This document shows, one piece after another, positions 35,084 to 45,951 of a stretch of DNA of 64,000 bases. The position numbers and the translations under genes are program-made. This DNA comes from Ilyonectria destructans (lineage: Eukaryota > Ascomycota > Sordariomycetes > Hypocreales > Nectriaceae), in the NCBI GenBank assembly GCA_020740775.1, contig JAHEWK010000006.1, forward strand, positions 2,294,001-2,358,000, read 5' to 3'. The first letter of the stretch is position 1; every line of letters begins with the position of its first letter. The notes under the pieces are model-generated. The model did no database searches, was not told the DNA's origin, and was given only the letters and a program-made list of their open reading frames with translations.

Positions 35084-36216
35084 GGTGGCTTCAGGTCTCA
35101 ATGTAGCGGAAATAGGATGTTAGAGTACAGTTGTATCGGGGTCCAAGACTGAAAGTTTGAATATATTAGCTTCATGAGATTATGGTTGAGAGGTTCGGCG
35201 GGGTGCGGCAGAAGATGATTCACCTCCGGGATGTTATGGGCCAGATTAATTTGCTGAGTGATTCGGGAATTCGTCTCGGATTTAAGCGGACGGAAGACGG
35301 TAGGCAGAGTGATTACCAAGAACTTGTGAGAACTTTCAATGACTGCTGACGGAGTTTCCAAGGAGGCTGTGTTTTCATCAAGTCACGAAGCAAGCTCACC
35401 TCACTTCACTCGGGGCGTGGATGGTGATTGAGCTGCAAAAGAGAAGGTGTTTCAAATGGGGATTCAAGCAGGGTTAAATAAAATCATTTGGCTGCTTGCT
35501 CGTTGAAAGTGGTGGCCAGATGCTGACGCTGAAGCTGACCATGAATTTGATGCGCATCTGAGAAGGATGCGAGGATGTGACGAATACGCATCGCAAGGCG
35601 CCAATGGCAGCTTATCTTGTGCATCCGGGTCTTCCGAATAGCTGATCATCTTGGCGGATGATGAGCTACACTAGCAGCTAAGTGAGCAAGATAAGATGAA
35701 GGGTAGTTGTCCTATCTCGGCAGCGTTGGCTTATCTTGGTGTTTTCTTGCGGCTGTGAACGGGCGATATACAAATCCGGGGAATTCTGGCCGCGTACTTC
35801 GTTCCACCGGAGGCTTTATCCCAGCGAGGCCCGACGCCACCACAGGGCGTTTGTGCCTGTTTCACAGGCGCCACTCGCGAAATCGCACAGCGGCAGAGCC
35901 GCCTAACCGGCGAGGCTTTCGGCTGCTACAGGGGCCGGGGGCCTGGCCCGAGCTGGCAGTTTTAGGGCATTCAGCAGTAGTACGTACCTAAGGACCCCCG
36001 AAAAAAACTCCCATGACGCAACCCAGGCTGAAAGCGGCTCCCCCGCAGAGGCGCGCACGAAGATCCGTCAGCGAGGAACGTGCAACACCAACCAACTCCA
36101 ACACGCACCTCGCCTCCGCCGCCCGCTGCTCGTCCCTCGGTCGCTAAATGTCGAGAGCTCATTTCTGACTCGCCGTCCTACGATCCTTCTGAGGCGCATT
36201 GGGCCCTCGTTGTCCC
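35084..36216. other. Divergent promoter region, DUF985/OMA1
   Basis: This 1.1 kb lies between two divergent starts. Frames inside are short and unassignable. The first ~300 bases contain TTTAAGC and TTAAATAAAA-like A/T patches; the part next to OMA1 is G/C-rich. Confidence 0.45.
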
Positions 36217-37478
36217 ATGCCTGCCCCGCGCCTGCTCGTGCGGCCAGTGCTGCTGGGTGTCTCCCGCCCGGCCTTGTCCCTCCGGTTGCGAGCCGCACCC
36301 ACCATCGTCCGATACCGCTTTCTCTCCCACACGCGACCACTCCGCGACGAAAAACTCCCGCCTCAGAACCAGCAAGACCCTTATGACCGCCTCCGCGATG
36401 CCAAGCCCCTCGTCTCGAACCGCGTGGCCGGTCGCTTCACCCGCGCCGGCACCAGTCGCAACTCGCGCTTGTTCGTTGTCGCAACCGTGCTCGCGGCGGT
36501 GGGCTTCTACCTCTACAACTCCCAGACGGTGCCCGTGACGGGTCGCCGGCGCTTCAACTTCCTCTCCGACTCCATGGTGGCGCGCGCGCACTCCAAGGCC
36601 GCCGGGCAAATCATTGAGCAGGTCAAGGCGCAGGGCGGTCACTTCCTCGGGGACTGGGACCCCCGTACCATTTTGGTTAAGAGGGTCATGAAGCGGTTGA
36701 TTCCCGTGAGCGGCATGACGGACCTCAATTGGGAGATTTATGTCATTGCTGATAGCCGTACGTTGCCGTGCTGCTGGCTGCGCTCGCTTGGACTAACATG
36801 TGGGTGAATCAATAGGAACGGCCAATGCCTTTGTCCTCCCGGGAGGCAAAGTTTTCGTCCACAGCGGCATCCTCAATGTCTGTCGAAACGAAGACGCCCT
36901 CGCCGCGGTGCTGGGCCACGAGATCGCACACAACACGGCGTCGCACGCGGCCGAGCGCCTGTCAGCAGCGTGGGTGGGCAACCTAACAGCCGGCAGCTTG
37001 TTCTTCCTCGCCGGCGCTCTACCCGGTCTCGCGCTCTTTGGACTATGGAATTTCGTGGGAGGGTACTACCTGCAAGACCTGTTGTTCTACTTGCCAATGG
37101 GCCGCAAGCAGGAGAGCGAGGCGGACTACATCGGGCTCATGATGATGGCCGAGGCATGCTACGACCCGCGGCAGGCGGCCGGGTTCTGGCAACGAATGGA
37201 ATCCATCCAGAAGTCTGGTGGGCAAGAAGTGCCGGAAATGTTGAGCACGCACCCTTCAGTAAGCTCTCTTTAACCTGGTGAGGCGTGCACAGGGTTTGTT
37301 GAGTTGATGCTAATGTGTGTTGCTACAGAACGAGAATCGGATTAGCAAGATTGGGGAATGGATGCCGGAAGCGATGGAGAAGCGGATGCAGAGCGACTGC
37401 AGGGGAACGACGGCGTTTGCGGATCGATTCCGAAGGGCAATGCGGAGAGGGTCAACTGAAGTGCCTGCGTCTGCGTGA
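36217..37478 (+). CDS. OMA1: Mitochondrial metalloendopeptidase Oma1
   Basis: Three exons, 36217-36757, 36816-37258, 37329-37478 (introns 58 and 70 nt); 377 aa. The N-terminus is Arg-rich without acidic residues for the first ~40 positions, as expected for a matrix presequence, and a membrane segment follows (about 76-93, FVVATVLAAVGFYLY). The M48 peptidase domain contains GHEIAH (zinc site HExxH, 215-219) and the downstream ESEADYIG helix with the third ligand. A second hydrophobic stretch (LFFLAGALPGLALFGLW) follows the zinc site. Oma1 is an inner-membrane quality-control protease that cleaves membrane proteins under stress and acts alongside the AAA proteases. The ATG at 36217 was chosen over the in-frame TTG at 36199. 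Confidence 0.93.
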
Positions 37479-38018
37479 GCCCTCGGCGGTCTTTGCCAGT
37501 TTATGAATAGACGAAAGAGAAGGACTGCGTTGAGGTAAACTAGACGGAGACTCTCCCCACAACACAGCAACTGTAGAATATGCATGGCCGTTGGATGTCA
37601 TCGTGACGGATGTCCCATGATGCTCGGGTTGATGGAGGCCTGAGTGTTGGCAATTGTCCCGCTGTGATACGCTGGCTCCCCAACCACGCGGGGCATGACG
37701 TCGGGGCCCTTTAGCGCGAGAGGTGCCCCCAGACGTGCCCCGGATGGCCCAGATCTCCGCTTTACCTCGCTATTTGCCCAGCGCACAGCGCTCTAGCCCG
37801 CGTGCCGGGGACAAGGTGTACCGAGGCAAATCTCCACCCGGGCAGCAGCCGTGTGCCTCGGAGAGAACTCCTTTCCGGCCGCCGCGACCTTGGAACTTCC
37901 TTTCCATCCTTTTGTAGTCGATCCATTCACAGCAACGAGCTCGAGAGCATCAACCAGTAAACGCACTCTCATACCCTTTCTCACAACTCCGAGCGTCACT
38001 CTCACCCGCTATCTCGCC
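37479..38018. other. Intergenic spacer
   Basis: It lies between OMA1 and the cytochrome b5 gene on the same strand. Nothing coding is recognised; the last ~100 bases are pyrimidine-rich, as expected for a fungal 5' leader. Confidence 0.5.
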
Positions 38019-38432
38019 ATGTCGGAACAGTACACAGCCGCCGAGGTGGGGAAGCACAAGAGCGCTGCCGACGGCTTCTGGCTCATTGTTGAGAGCGACG
38101 TCTACGACGTAACGAGTGAGTCTATCCCCTGCCGCTGTCGCATCTCATCCCAGTCCGACCTGTTTCTCACGCGCCCTCAATTGAGGACGCAACGGGACGG
38201 GACGAGATGAGACGAGATGAACAACACGACACGGCCTCTCCCCCGCGCAACTGCAATGCTAACCTTGGCCACAGAGTTCATCGACGAGCACCCCGGCGGC
38301 GCAAAGATCATCAAGCGCTGGTCCGGAAAGGACGCCACCAAGCCCTTCTGGAAGTACCACAACGAAGACGTCCTCAAGAAGTACGGCGCCGGTCTCAAGA
38401 TTGGCAGCGTGCCCGAGAAGGCCAAGCTATAG
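38019..38432 (+). CDS. Cytochrome b5 domain protein (soluble, single domain)
   Basis: Two exons, 38019-38115 and 38275-38432, with a 159-nt intron (GTGAGT...gctaac...ACAG); 84 aa. The chain is almost nothing but the haem-binding fold: YTAAEVGKH start, WLIVESDVYDVTKF, the invariant HPGG with the first haem His (about residue 38), and a second His in FWKYHNED. There is no C-terminal membrane anchor and no signal peptide, so a soluble electron-transfer or haem-binding role is likely; the partner cannot be told. Similar minimal b5 proteins occur in many filamentous fungi. The downstream A/G-rich 3' region holds no additional domain. Confidence 0.9.
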
Positions 38433-39277
38433 ACGCAGTCGCGGTCGCGGTCGACGGCCGCGGTGATCCGTGGTCCGTGGTCCGACTTTGGGACGGTGTA
38501 CCAGGCAATAGAGGAGCGGACGGTGCGATGGATGCATCGATGGGTTTCTCGTGTGTTTTGCAAGGCGCAAATGATATTGGGACGGACTGTATATGAACGA
38601 GGTGGATTTGGATTTCTTGGTTTGGACTTTCTGTGTAGACATACCGCTCTTGGCTGGGCTGTCGACCATCAGACGACGCCCTGGGGCTAAGCATGCTCTG
38701 CTTTGCTGACGACACCAGTTAGCCTTGGTAGCAAATATTTTATCATGACTACCGTGAAAACAAGACTCGTGGCCTATATCGAAGCGTGATAGGTATTTCT
38801 CACATCCTCACTAACCGAGGGCATCTTGGAGTCAGGGGCGCACTCTAGACTGTCGTGGAAGATGACCTGCCGGACGCGGGATTCACCAGGACCCAACAAA
38901 GCAACATATGACATGAGAAAAAAGCACCTGCAATGGCCAATTCAATTAGCAATGAATGAAATCCCCCTGTTTTATTCACATCTCATCATCCTTGCAATCG
39001 ACCATCTCACTCGACTAAAGCCGAGCTTCACCATGCCTAGCTCTCGGTCTCCTCCCAGTTAGCTTCGCAAACTCCTGCCCTTTCATCCTCGAGTGGGGCC
39101 AGAACAGGCCGCCCCTCCGACTTACAAGATGATGAGTCTGCGACGTCGCTCCAAAGGCTGCGAAGAATACAGCGCACTCGGCGGGACTATAAAACTCGGG
39201 CGAACCCGCCAAGTTCCGCAGAGCGATTATTCCACCGCTGTAAAAACACACGCGGATCGTTCTGAGAACCGGCAACG
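38433..39277. other. Intergenic spacer
   Basis: It holds the 3' region of the cytochrome b5 gene and the promoter of the decarboxylase. No coding signal or RNA gene is recognised. Confidence 0.5.
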
Positions 39278-40903
39278 ATGAGCAACATCCTCGACTACGA
39301 TGCCTATGAGGGCCGCCTCGCGCAGCGCCGGACTCGCTCCTACCACGAGTATGGCACGCTGCCGGCCCTCAAGGATATCCAAGCTGCCCAAGCCTCCCTC
39401 CCACGGCCCGGGTCACCGTCTTTCCTCAGCGGCCGCTCGGACAAGGACACGGTGACGCACGTCGTCGACGACATCGTCGCGGGACTCACAGGCCAAGCGC
39501 TGTCCCAGCGGTACTACGGCTTCGTCACGGGCGGCGTGTTGCCGCTGGCCGAGTGGGCCGACAATGTCGTCTCGATGATGGATCAGAACGTCCAGGTGCA
39601 TTTGCCTGAGCAGTCGATTGCCACCTCCGTCGAGGATGCCGCCTTGAGCATGCTGGTGTCGCTGCTGAGGCTCGGCGACGAGGGGACCTGGAAGGGCAGG
39701 ACGTTCACGACCGGTGCGACGGGTAGCAACGTCCTTGGGCTCGCGTGCGGAAGGGAGGTTGTTCTTGGGAAGAAACTGGGAGATCGAGGCAGTGTGGGCG
39801 AGCTAGGCTTGCTGGGGGCTTGTATGAAGGCTGGCGTCACCGAGGTCCAGGTCCTGACGAGCGCCGCGCACAGCTCCCTCTCCAAGGCGGCCAGTGTAGT
39901 CGGGTTCGGGAGGAGCTCAGTCAAGGAACTTCGGCTGAGCGAGGAGGAGCCGTGGAGACTGGACCTCGTGGCGCTGGAGAAGGCGCTTCGGGTTCCTCGG
40001 ACAGCCAGCGTCATCGCCCTCAGCGCGGGCGAAGTCAACACGGGTCGCTTCGCTATCAGCGGCATCGACGAGATGCGCAAGGTTAGGGAGTTGGCGGACA
40101 AGTACGGGGCTTGGATTCACGTTGATGGCGGTAAGTCTTGCTTTGAATTCGTTGCCAAAAGGGAGGGCGCTAATAGTCCCAGCGTTCGGCATCTTCGTTC
40201 GTGCCCTTGAGGACAAGGATGAGTACAAGTTGCTTCACAAGCGAGTCGAGGGCCTTGAGCTGGCCGACAGCATCACGGTGGACGGTCACAAGCTTCTCAA
40301 TGTGGTAAGTATCTATTAGCTCCAAGCCCAAAGGCCGTTACTAACTCCAAACGCCAGCCCTACGACTGCGGCATGTTCCTCACTCGATCTCACCTCACTC
40401 TACAATCCGTTTTCACCAACCCCAACGCCGCCTATCTCTCCTCCGGTTCCCAAGATTCCATCCCCTCCCCTCTCAACATCGGCCTCGAAAACTCCCGCCG
40501 CTTCCGTGCCCTGCCCGCATATGTCGTCCTCCTGAGCGAAGGCCGCTCTGGCATGGCTGGCTTGCTTGCCAACATGGTCGAGCTCTCCCGCAAGGTGGCC
40601 GCCTTCCTCCGCGACTCGGAGCACTACGAGCTGCTGCCCGACGAGAGTGCTGACCTCGACGAAATCTTCATGATCGTGCTGTTCCGGGCAAAGGATGCTG
40701 CGCTGAACGAGGCGCTGGTCGAAAAGATCAACCAGACGAGGCAGATGTATGTCAGCGGGACCAAGTGGGAGGGACAAAAGGCGGTGCGGATGGCCGTGTC
40801 GACTTGGAAGGTGGATGTTGCCAGAGATTACAAGATTGTGACATCGATCCTGGCTGACGTTGCGGAGGGTAAAGAATTCGACATCAAGAGCTGCCGAGAA
40901 TAG
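39278..40903 (+). CDS. PLP-dependent group II decarboxylase
   Basis: Three exons, 39278-40130, 40183-40304, 40358-40903 (introns 52 and 53 nt); 506 aa. It belongs to the glutamate/aromatic amino-acid decarboxylase fold (type I PLP enzymes). Visible signs: RYYGFVTGG near residue 78, the cofactor-contacting TTGATGSNVLGL, AWIHVDGAFG (Asp binding the pyridine nitrogen, rebuilt across intron 1) and the Schiff-base lysine in TVDGHKLLNV (Lys321). The substrate cannot be deduced: fungal members are annotated variously as tyrosine, aromatic, glutamate or diaminobutyrate decarboxylases. There is no N-terminal targeting signal, so a cytosolic location is likely. The neighbours give no pathway context. 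Confidence 0.88.
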
Positions 40904-41164
40904 AGGTTTTAAAGACCGTGGCAGAGGATCGGATTCCTGAGATGGCCCAAGGTGAAATGAGAATTGAGAGTTGTAATGCTCGAATGTCGTCGGTCTCGTC
41001 GTGTATATATTTCGTCGCCATGTTGTTCAAACCAACGCCAAGGAAATCCAATAGAGTCCATAACGCAAAAGCTTTTCCCTTCTCAACCAGCAAATCCATG
41101 CCGTATCGCCCGTGACGCCATCCCACCGCCGCGCGCACTCCCCCCCCCCCGACTCCAGCGGCCT

Positions 41165-41425
41165 TTAGCCAAACTTCTTGGAGCCTCCCTTGTTGGTCGA
41201 CTTCTTCCCGGCCTTCTTGCCCTGGCCGATGAGCTCGAGATGGCCGGCGCGCTCACCCAGCAACGCCTCGGTGCGGGCCGCCATGCCGCTGGTGAACTTC
41301 TTGTGCGACTTGTCGACGGCGGTCTTCGAGTTCTTGGGCTTGGCTACCTTGGACGCCTGGCGTTTCGAGTGCGTCGCCTTGACGGTGGCGGGGCGCCCGA
41401 GCTTCTTGATCACTCCCTGTGCCAT
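41165..41425 (-). CDS. DUF2462/UPF0390 small basic protein
   Basis: Single exon, 86 aa, very rich in Lys and Ala. It begins MAQGVIKKLG, has a central KKFTSGMAARTEALLGERAGHLELI helix and ends in a Lys/Gly tail, the pattern of DUF2462 (UPF0390), a eukaryotic family that includes human C19orf53. Members are small basic, probably nucleolar or ribosome-associated proteins of unknown activity. The frame continues upstream to 41638, but the MAQG start is the conserved one. It is convergent with the decarboxylase, 261 bp apart; that spacer contains a run of about ten cytosines near 41140-41150. Confidence 0.82.
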   Translation of the reverse strand: MAQGVIKKLGRPATVKATHSKRQASKVAKPKNSKTAVDKSHKKFTSGMAARTEALLGERAGHLELIGQGKKAGKKSTNKGGSKKFG

Positions 41426-41917
41426 CGCGGGCGGATGGTGAGGGTTGTGGAGGGAGGTTTGGGCGGTGGAGGAGGAGTTGTTGTGAGAGGGAAGAACCAG
41501 GCCAAGGTGGTTGCTTGGTGGATGGTGGGAAAAAATTAAGGTGGGACAAATCTGGAGCCAAAACATCCCCGCCCCCACCGAGTTTTCACCGACGGTGAGC
41601 CAAGCCAGCGCACGCTCGTGCTCCACCTCGAAAACCATCGTCTAATGAGACGAACACTATGGTTTCTCCTGTAGTAAAAAAAGGACCGTGTTTAAAGGGA
41701 TCTAGCATGGTGCAATTGAATTCAGTAAGAGCGTTTTTTTAATTAATTACTGTGCCCATCCAAGAGATTGGCAAATATCCTGTCTTTCATAACGTTCATG
41801 CCGAACCATCACTGGATGCTATCCTGATATCAAACTCCAGCGCCAGCTACATGACGGCAGACGTGGCGGCTTGGTTTACTCGTCTTTCACTCTCCCAAGA
41901 ACCAATTCTAAACGTTA
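41426..41917. other. Intergenic spacer
   Basis: It lies between two minus-strand genes. Bases 41640-41760 are A/T-rich (TTTTTTTAATTAATTA at ~41735). No gene is recognised; it holds the DUF2462 promoter and the Scy1-like 3' UTR. Confidence 0.5.
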
Positions 41918-44513
41918 CTACCATCCATCACCCCAACCATCATCATCATCCATCTCTTTAGGCTTCATGTTGATCTTCTTAGCCGCGACGGGCTTGGCGG
42001 CAGGTTTGGCCAACGGCTTCTTCGCAGCGGCAGACTTTGATAGACCCTTTGGTAATGGTTTACTCAGTCCGGTCTTTTTCTGCGATTGAGCGGCTAACCA
42101 CCCAGCAAAGTCTGGCTCGTCGCCGTCATCAAATGGAGTCGCCGAGGTGGCAGGTTGCTTCGCCGGCTCTTTGGTTGAGGAGCCAAAGCCATCATCGTCT
42201 CCCATATCACCCCAAGAGTCCACACCTTCATCTCCATCATCTGCCGGCAAGAACGCTTCGGCAACCATGCTAGACGATGATTTGCGCGACACGTTTGGTG
42301 GTGGTGATTTTACCGCTTGGCGATGAAGGTTCGAGGCAGAAGACATGGCCGGCTTCTTCGCCTCTGAACCGAGAGACGGGGGTGGTTTGGGAGAAACGGC
42401 CCTGGAGCCAGATTCGGTCTGCATTTCACCTGCCGCGGCTGAGAGTTTGTTCGTAAACGAGGAGATGGCCCACCCTGTCCACCCGGCATTCTCGGTAGGC
42501 TGTGGCGTGCCCATTCGAGGTGCTGCGTCGGATGCCTGTGGGGGAGGAAGAACGCTGTCTGGCATAGAAGAAGCAGCTTTCCGGATCTTCTGGAGATAGA
42601 CATCCGCAGTGCGGTTAGCAGCGTCACGAATGAGCTTCTCCTTGTCGATCAATAGGGGGGAAACGACGGGAATGATTCTACAGGCGCAGTCCTCGTCTGT
42701 AAAGTACTCGGAAGTAGCGCCTAGCGCCAACAGGGCAGCGTTTCTCGCGTGAAGGAAAGGATCTCTCAAAGACCGCGTGAAGGCAGCAATGAGAACCTTT
42801 GATCTAGATGAAGATCCCAAGTTCTTCGCAATCTTTCCAAGACAGATTGTGGTGTTTGTTCGAATGCCAGCTTGCTCATCGTTTGCCGTCTTTGCAAGTT
42901 GCTTGAGCAAATCGCCGTTGATAGTACGGTCTGATAATTTAGTAATGATGACAAGAACAGATTTCAACGTCTGCTCCCTGACAATAGGTGCTACATCTGT
43001 AAAGCCGGTCATCTGTGCTCATGTTAGCTGGGTCGTATGTATTCAGGCGTGGTTACAAACCATCTGTGGGAAGATCTTGTCGTTTACAATCTTCTGGGAA
43101 AGCTGATCAATCATCAAAGGGAGGCTATCCAAAAGACAGACTCTGATAGCCCGATCAGGGTTACCAAACAGCCGTACAACGAAAGGTGTAACCCTGGATT
43201 CGAAATCTTCGGCGGAGAGCTTAGTAGCAATCTTCAATACTACTCCGACTGCCTTTGGGCCTCCACCGCCGAATTCGGCCGACTTCATCAGTTCAGGCAT
43301 AACCTTCATCTTAAAAAACTCCTCCGGGAAGTCGTCGCTGATTTGATCCAGGCCACTAGTAGAATGATCAGTAAATGACTGGCATCAGCCAACGGGCCAC
43401 TCACGTTAAGAACTCCTCCTTCTCCTCCGCCGACTTGATGTCGAGGTTGTCGATGCCCTCAGTCAATTTGATGAGAGCGCTATCGAAGAAGGACCCCGCC
43501 CTGTTTCCTTGGTCAAGAAAGTTACCAACGCTAGTTCTCGCCTTGGGGTTGGCGTTGCAGAGGCGCTTGTAGCTCGAATGCATCGTTGGTGGGATATTCT
43601 TTGTCTGGCCAGCCTGATCCGCTCCGGAGTAGTCGCCATTGAAAACTTCAAACACCAGGACTCCGAGGTTGAACGCATCGACGGCTGTATGGGGGTTCTT
43701 CTTAATCACCTCCCACCCCCCTCGGGCCAATTCAGGGGGCGCATATCGACCTGCATCTGGTACCACACTGCCGTACGTCTGTTGCGCCTGTCAGTCACTG
43801 GTTCGGTCATGACCCGGGCATACATACGTAGATGATTGACTCGTCGTCCTTGACACTGCTTAGGACATCAAATCCTCCCAACTTCCACTCTCCGCTTTCT
43901 GAAGTATAGATCGATCCGACCTTGAGGCTTCCGTGAATGGAGGAAGCCTCATCGTTGATGAATTTGATCGTGCGCTGCGGTTTGATCAGTGCCTGTGGCT
44001 AATAACTAATTTGAGTTTGGCATACTGCAATGCTGTGAACTCCCCATTTTATCGTTTCCGGGCTCAGGCTCTTTCTTCGGACGTGCCACCTCAACGGGAC
44101 AACTCGCTCGGTCGCAATGTAGATGTAGGTTTCCGTCTGCACAGCGCATGATTAGCGCAACGTCCTGGGCAATCTCGTACAGCTCGAGGTTTACCTCAAC
44201 AGCATCAAGGACTTTAATCACGCCTGGGTGTCGAAGGGTTCGCAGCTTCTTGAGGGCGTTCTTGGCGAGGGGGAGTTGGGATCGGTTCGCGGTAATGTCG
44301 AAGGAGAAAATGCTGCAGTTCGAGCCGTCTTCCTACAGTAGCGCATTAGCGAGGGCCGGGCGATAGGTGGTTATGGGTCAGATAAAGTACCCTCTTTGTG
44401 CCGTTGTATAATGTCCAGATCGACTCGTCAATATCGACAATGTCGCCAAAGTTGTAAGGAAAGGGCGGGCCCTGTGCGATGGCCGAGGCCACGGCAGACT
44501 TGAGGAAGTTCAT
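41918..44513 (-). CDS. Scy1-like pseudokinase (SCYL1/Cex1 family)
   Basis: Seven exons: 44513-44391, 44332-44195, 44136-44026, 43974-43828, 43778-43405, 43355-43061, 43012-41918; introns 48-58 nt; 760 aa. Residues ~20-300 have a kinase fold without catalytic residues: the HRD loop reads HGSLKVGS and the DFG site GGFDV, while the APE-like YAPPELARGG remains. HEAT repeats follow (~320-560), then a Ser/Pro/Lys-rich tail ending in an acidic, tryptophan-containing stretch (DDDDGWGDGW). Scy1-like proteins work in COPI-linked Golgi traffic and in tRNA export/channeling (yeast Cex1). The family assignment is strong; which role dominates here is unknown. The ATG at 44513 starts the typical MNFLKSAVASAIAQGPPFPY opening. 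Confidence 0.93.
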
Positions 44514-45951
44514 GGCGGTGTTGCAGAGGCAGGAGTCGCCTCTTTGGACAAAGAAGAGGGATGACTGCAGCAGAACGACTGCGAGTCGGGGCCAGGCGGA
44601 GACGACGTAGTATATAACAGAACCGTAACCCACCCGTTATCGTATCGCAACGTGGTGTTGCTGTCCCTAACTTAAAGCTCCCCGCGCTAAAACGGGTTAC
44701 GTCGACAGCAGCCCAGCCAGGTGAGCCAGTTGGAGCGTGCAGTGGCGGGGCGCTCGGCGTCGCTGTTATTCCCGCCCCGACAGCGGCTTAACGAGGCCCT
44801 TGCCTGAAACGTCCTGCAGGAAAGCGCCACCAGGGTTGCATTCTAGTTGCTTCACAGCACTTTGCCAGCAATTTGCCAGCACCTTGCCAGCACGCTCTCA
44901 CTGAACGTCAGGTGGGTGTCCGGGCCAATCGCCAGCCACTCGGCCGCCAGCCGACCAGCAGCCAGCCGCCGACCAGCAACCATCAAAGGACCCGACCGCT
45001 CGCATCACAGCCTTGCCATGAATTTCTTTCTTACATCCACAACTCTTCCCTGTGAAAGGCGCGGGTGCAGGCCCAGATCTCCAGCGCAAGAACCTCGTCT
45101 CCCCCCATTTCCCGGTTGTGGGGCATGATTTCAATCTCAAATCTCAATCCTCAGGTCAACAACCGAGCCAACGCGTTCGCGATCCTCCCCGCAGCCACCA
45201 CCGCCTGCGTTGCGCACACGACCTCGGCGTCTTTGTCCGGTACGTAAGCCTCTCTCTTTGTTGTTTCTCAGCAACCCTCGACTGTCGAATGATGCCCATG
45301 GTAAAAGGTCTGACTGAACGGAACCCTCTGGTCACGCCATCTCTCACTCTGGTTCCGCCCAGGCCGCTGTTGTCTCAGACGACAAGCCTACTATCTCGTC
45401 CCCAACTAGTCTCATTCTCTTCACATGACCCACGTGATGCCAGAGTGCTTGGGGACGAACAAATCACCGCCTGCGTTGTCGCAACATGGAGTCTTCGTCC
45501 TCGTTACCTCTACGGATCTTGACCAAAGGCCGCGACAAACAGCAGACCCACGTCTGCCACGGACCGAGGAGAGCTGGTGTAACCGTTGAGGTACCTAGCG
45601 TGACGGCCAAATTAATAACTGAAAAGATCTGACATCGACACATTTCCCTTCATCAACACCTGCTTCTCCGCCATGACCCTTGCATGCAGCTGACCTCGAG
45701 TCTTGTGTTTAGTTGGTCCTTTATCGAGACGCTGCCTGCAGCTCGGCTCACATTCTGCATCCAGACGAGTTAGCCGAGCTCGGTATGGGGCGATTAGAAG
45801 CCAGATGCAGCAACAGATGTCGCAATTACAGCCAGATTACCTCTACTTTCATCTCCGCACTACCGCATCTTTTGAGCGAGCTTGTACACGACGCGGACTT
45901 TTTATTACTATGCAGATTCGATAACCCTGCCATCCTCGGCATCTCATCTCC
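44514..45951. other. Divergent promoter region
   Basis: It lies between the Scy1-like gene and the protein at 45952. Short direct repeats (CCAGCA, GCCAGCC) occur at ~44860-44985. A possible 5' UTR intron (GTACGT at 45240 to TTTCTCAG near 45270) lies on the plus strand. Frames in the region are short and unassigned. Confidence 0.45.

Noticed and set aside
30000..41000. Secondary-metabolite cluster around the LaeA-like gene
   Set aside because: The neighbours are a cupin, Oma1, cytochrome b5 and a PLP decarboxylase; no polyketide or peptide synthase, transporter or pathway regulator is present.
45052..45522. 156-codon plus-strand frame upstream of the unassigned protein
   Set aside because: It crosses a likely 5' leader with an intron-like segment and shows no conserved features.
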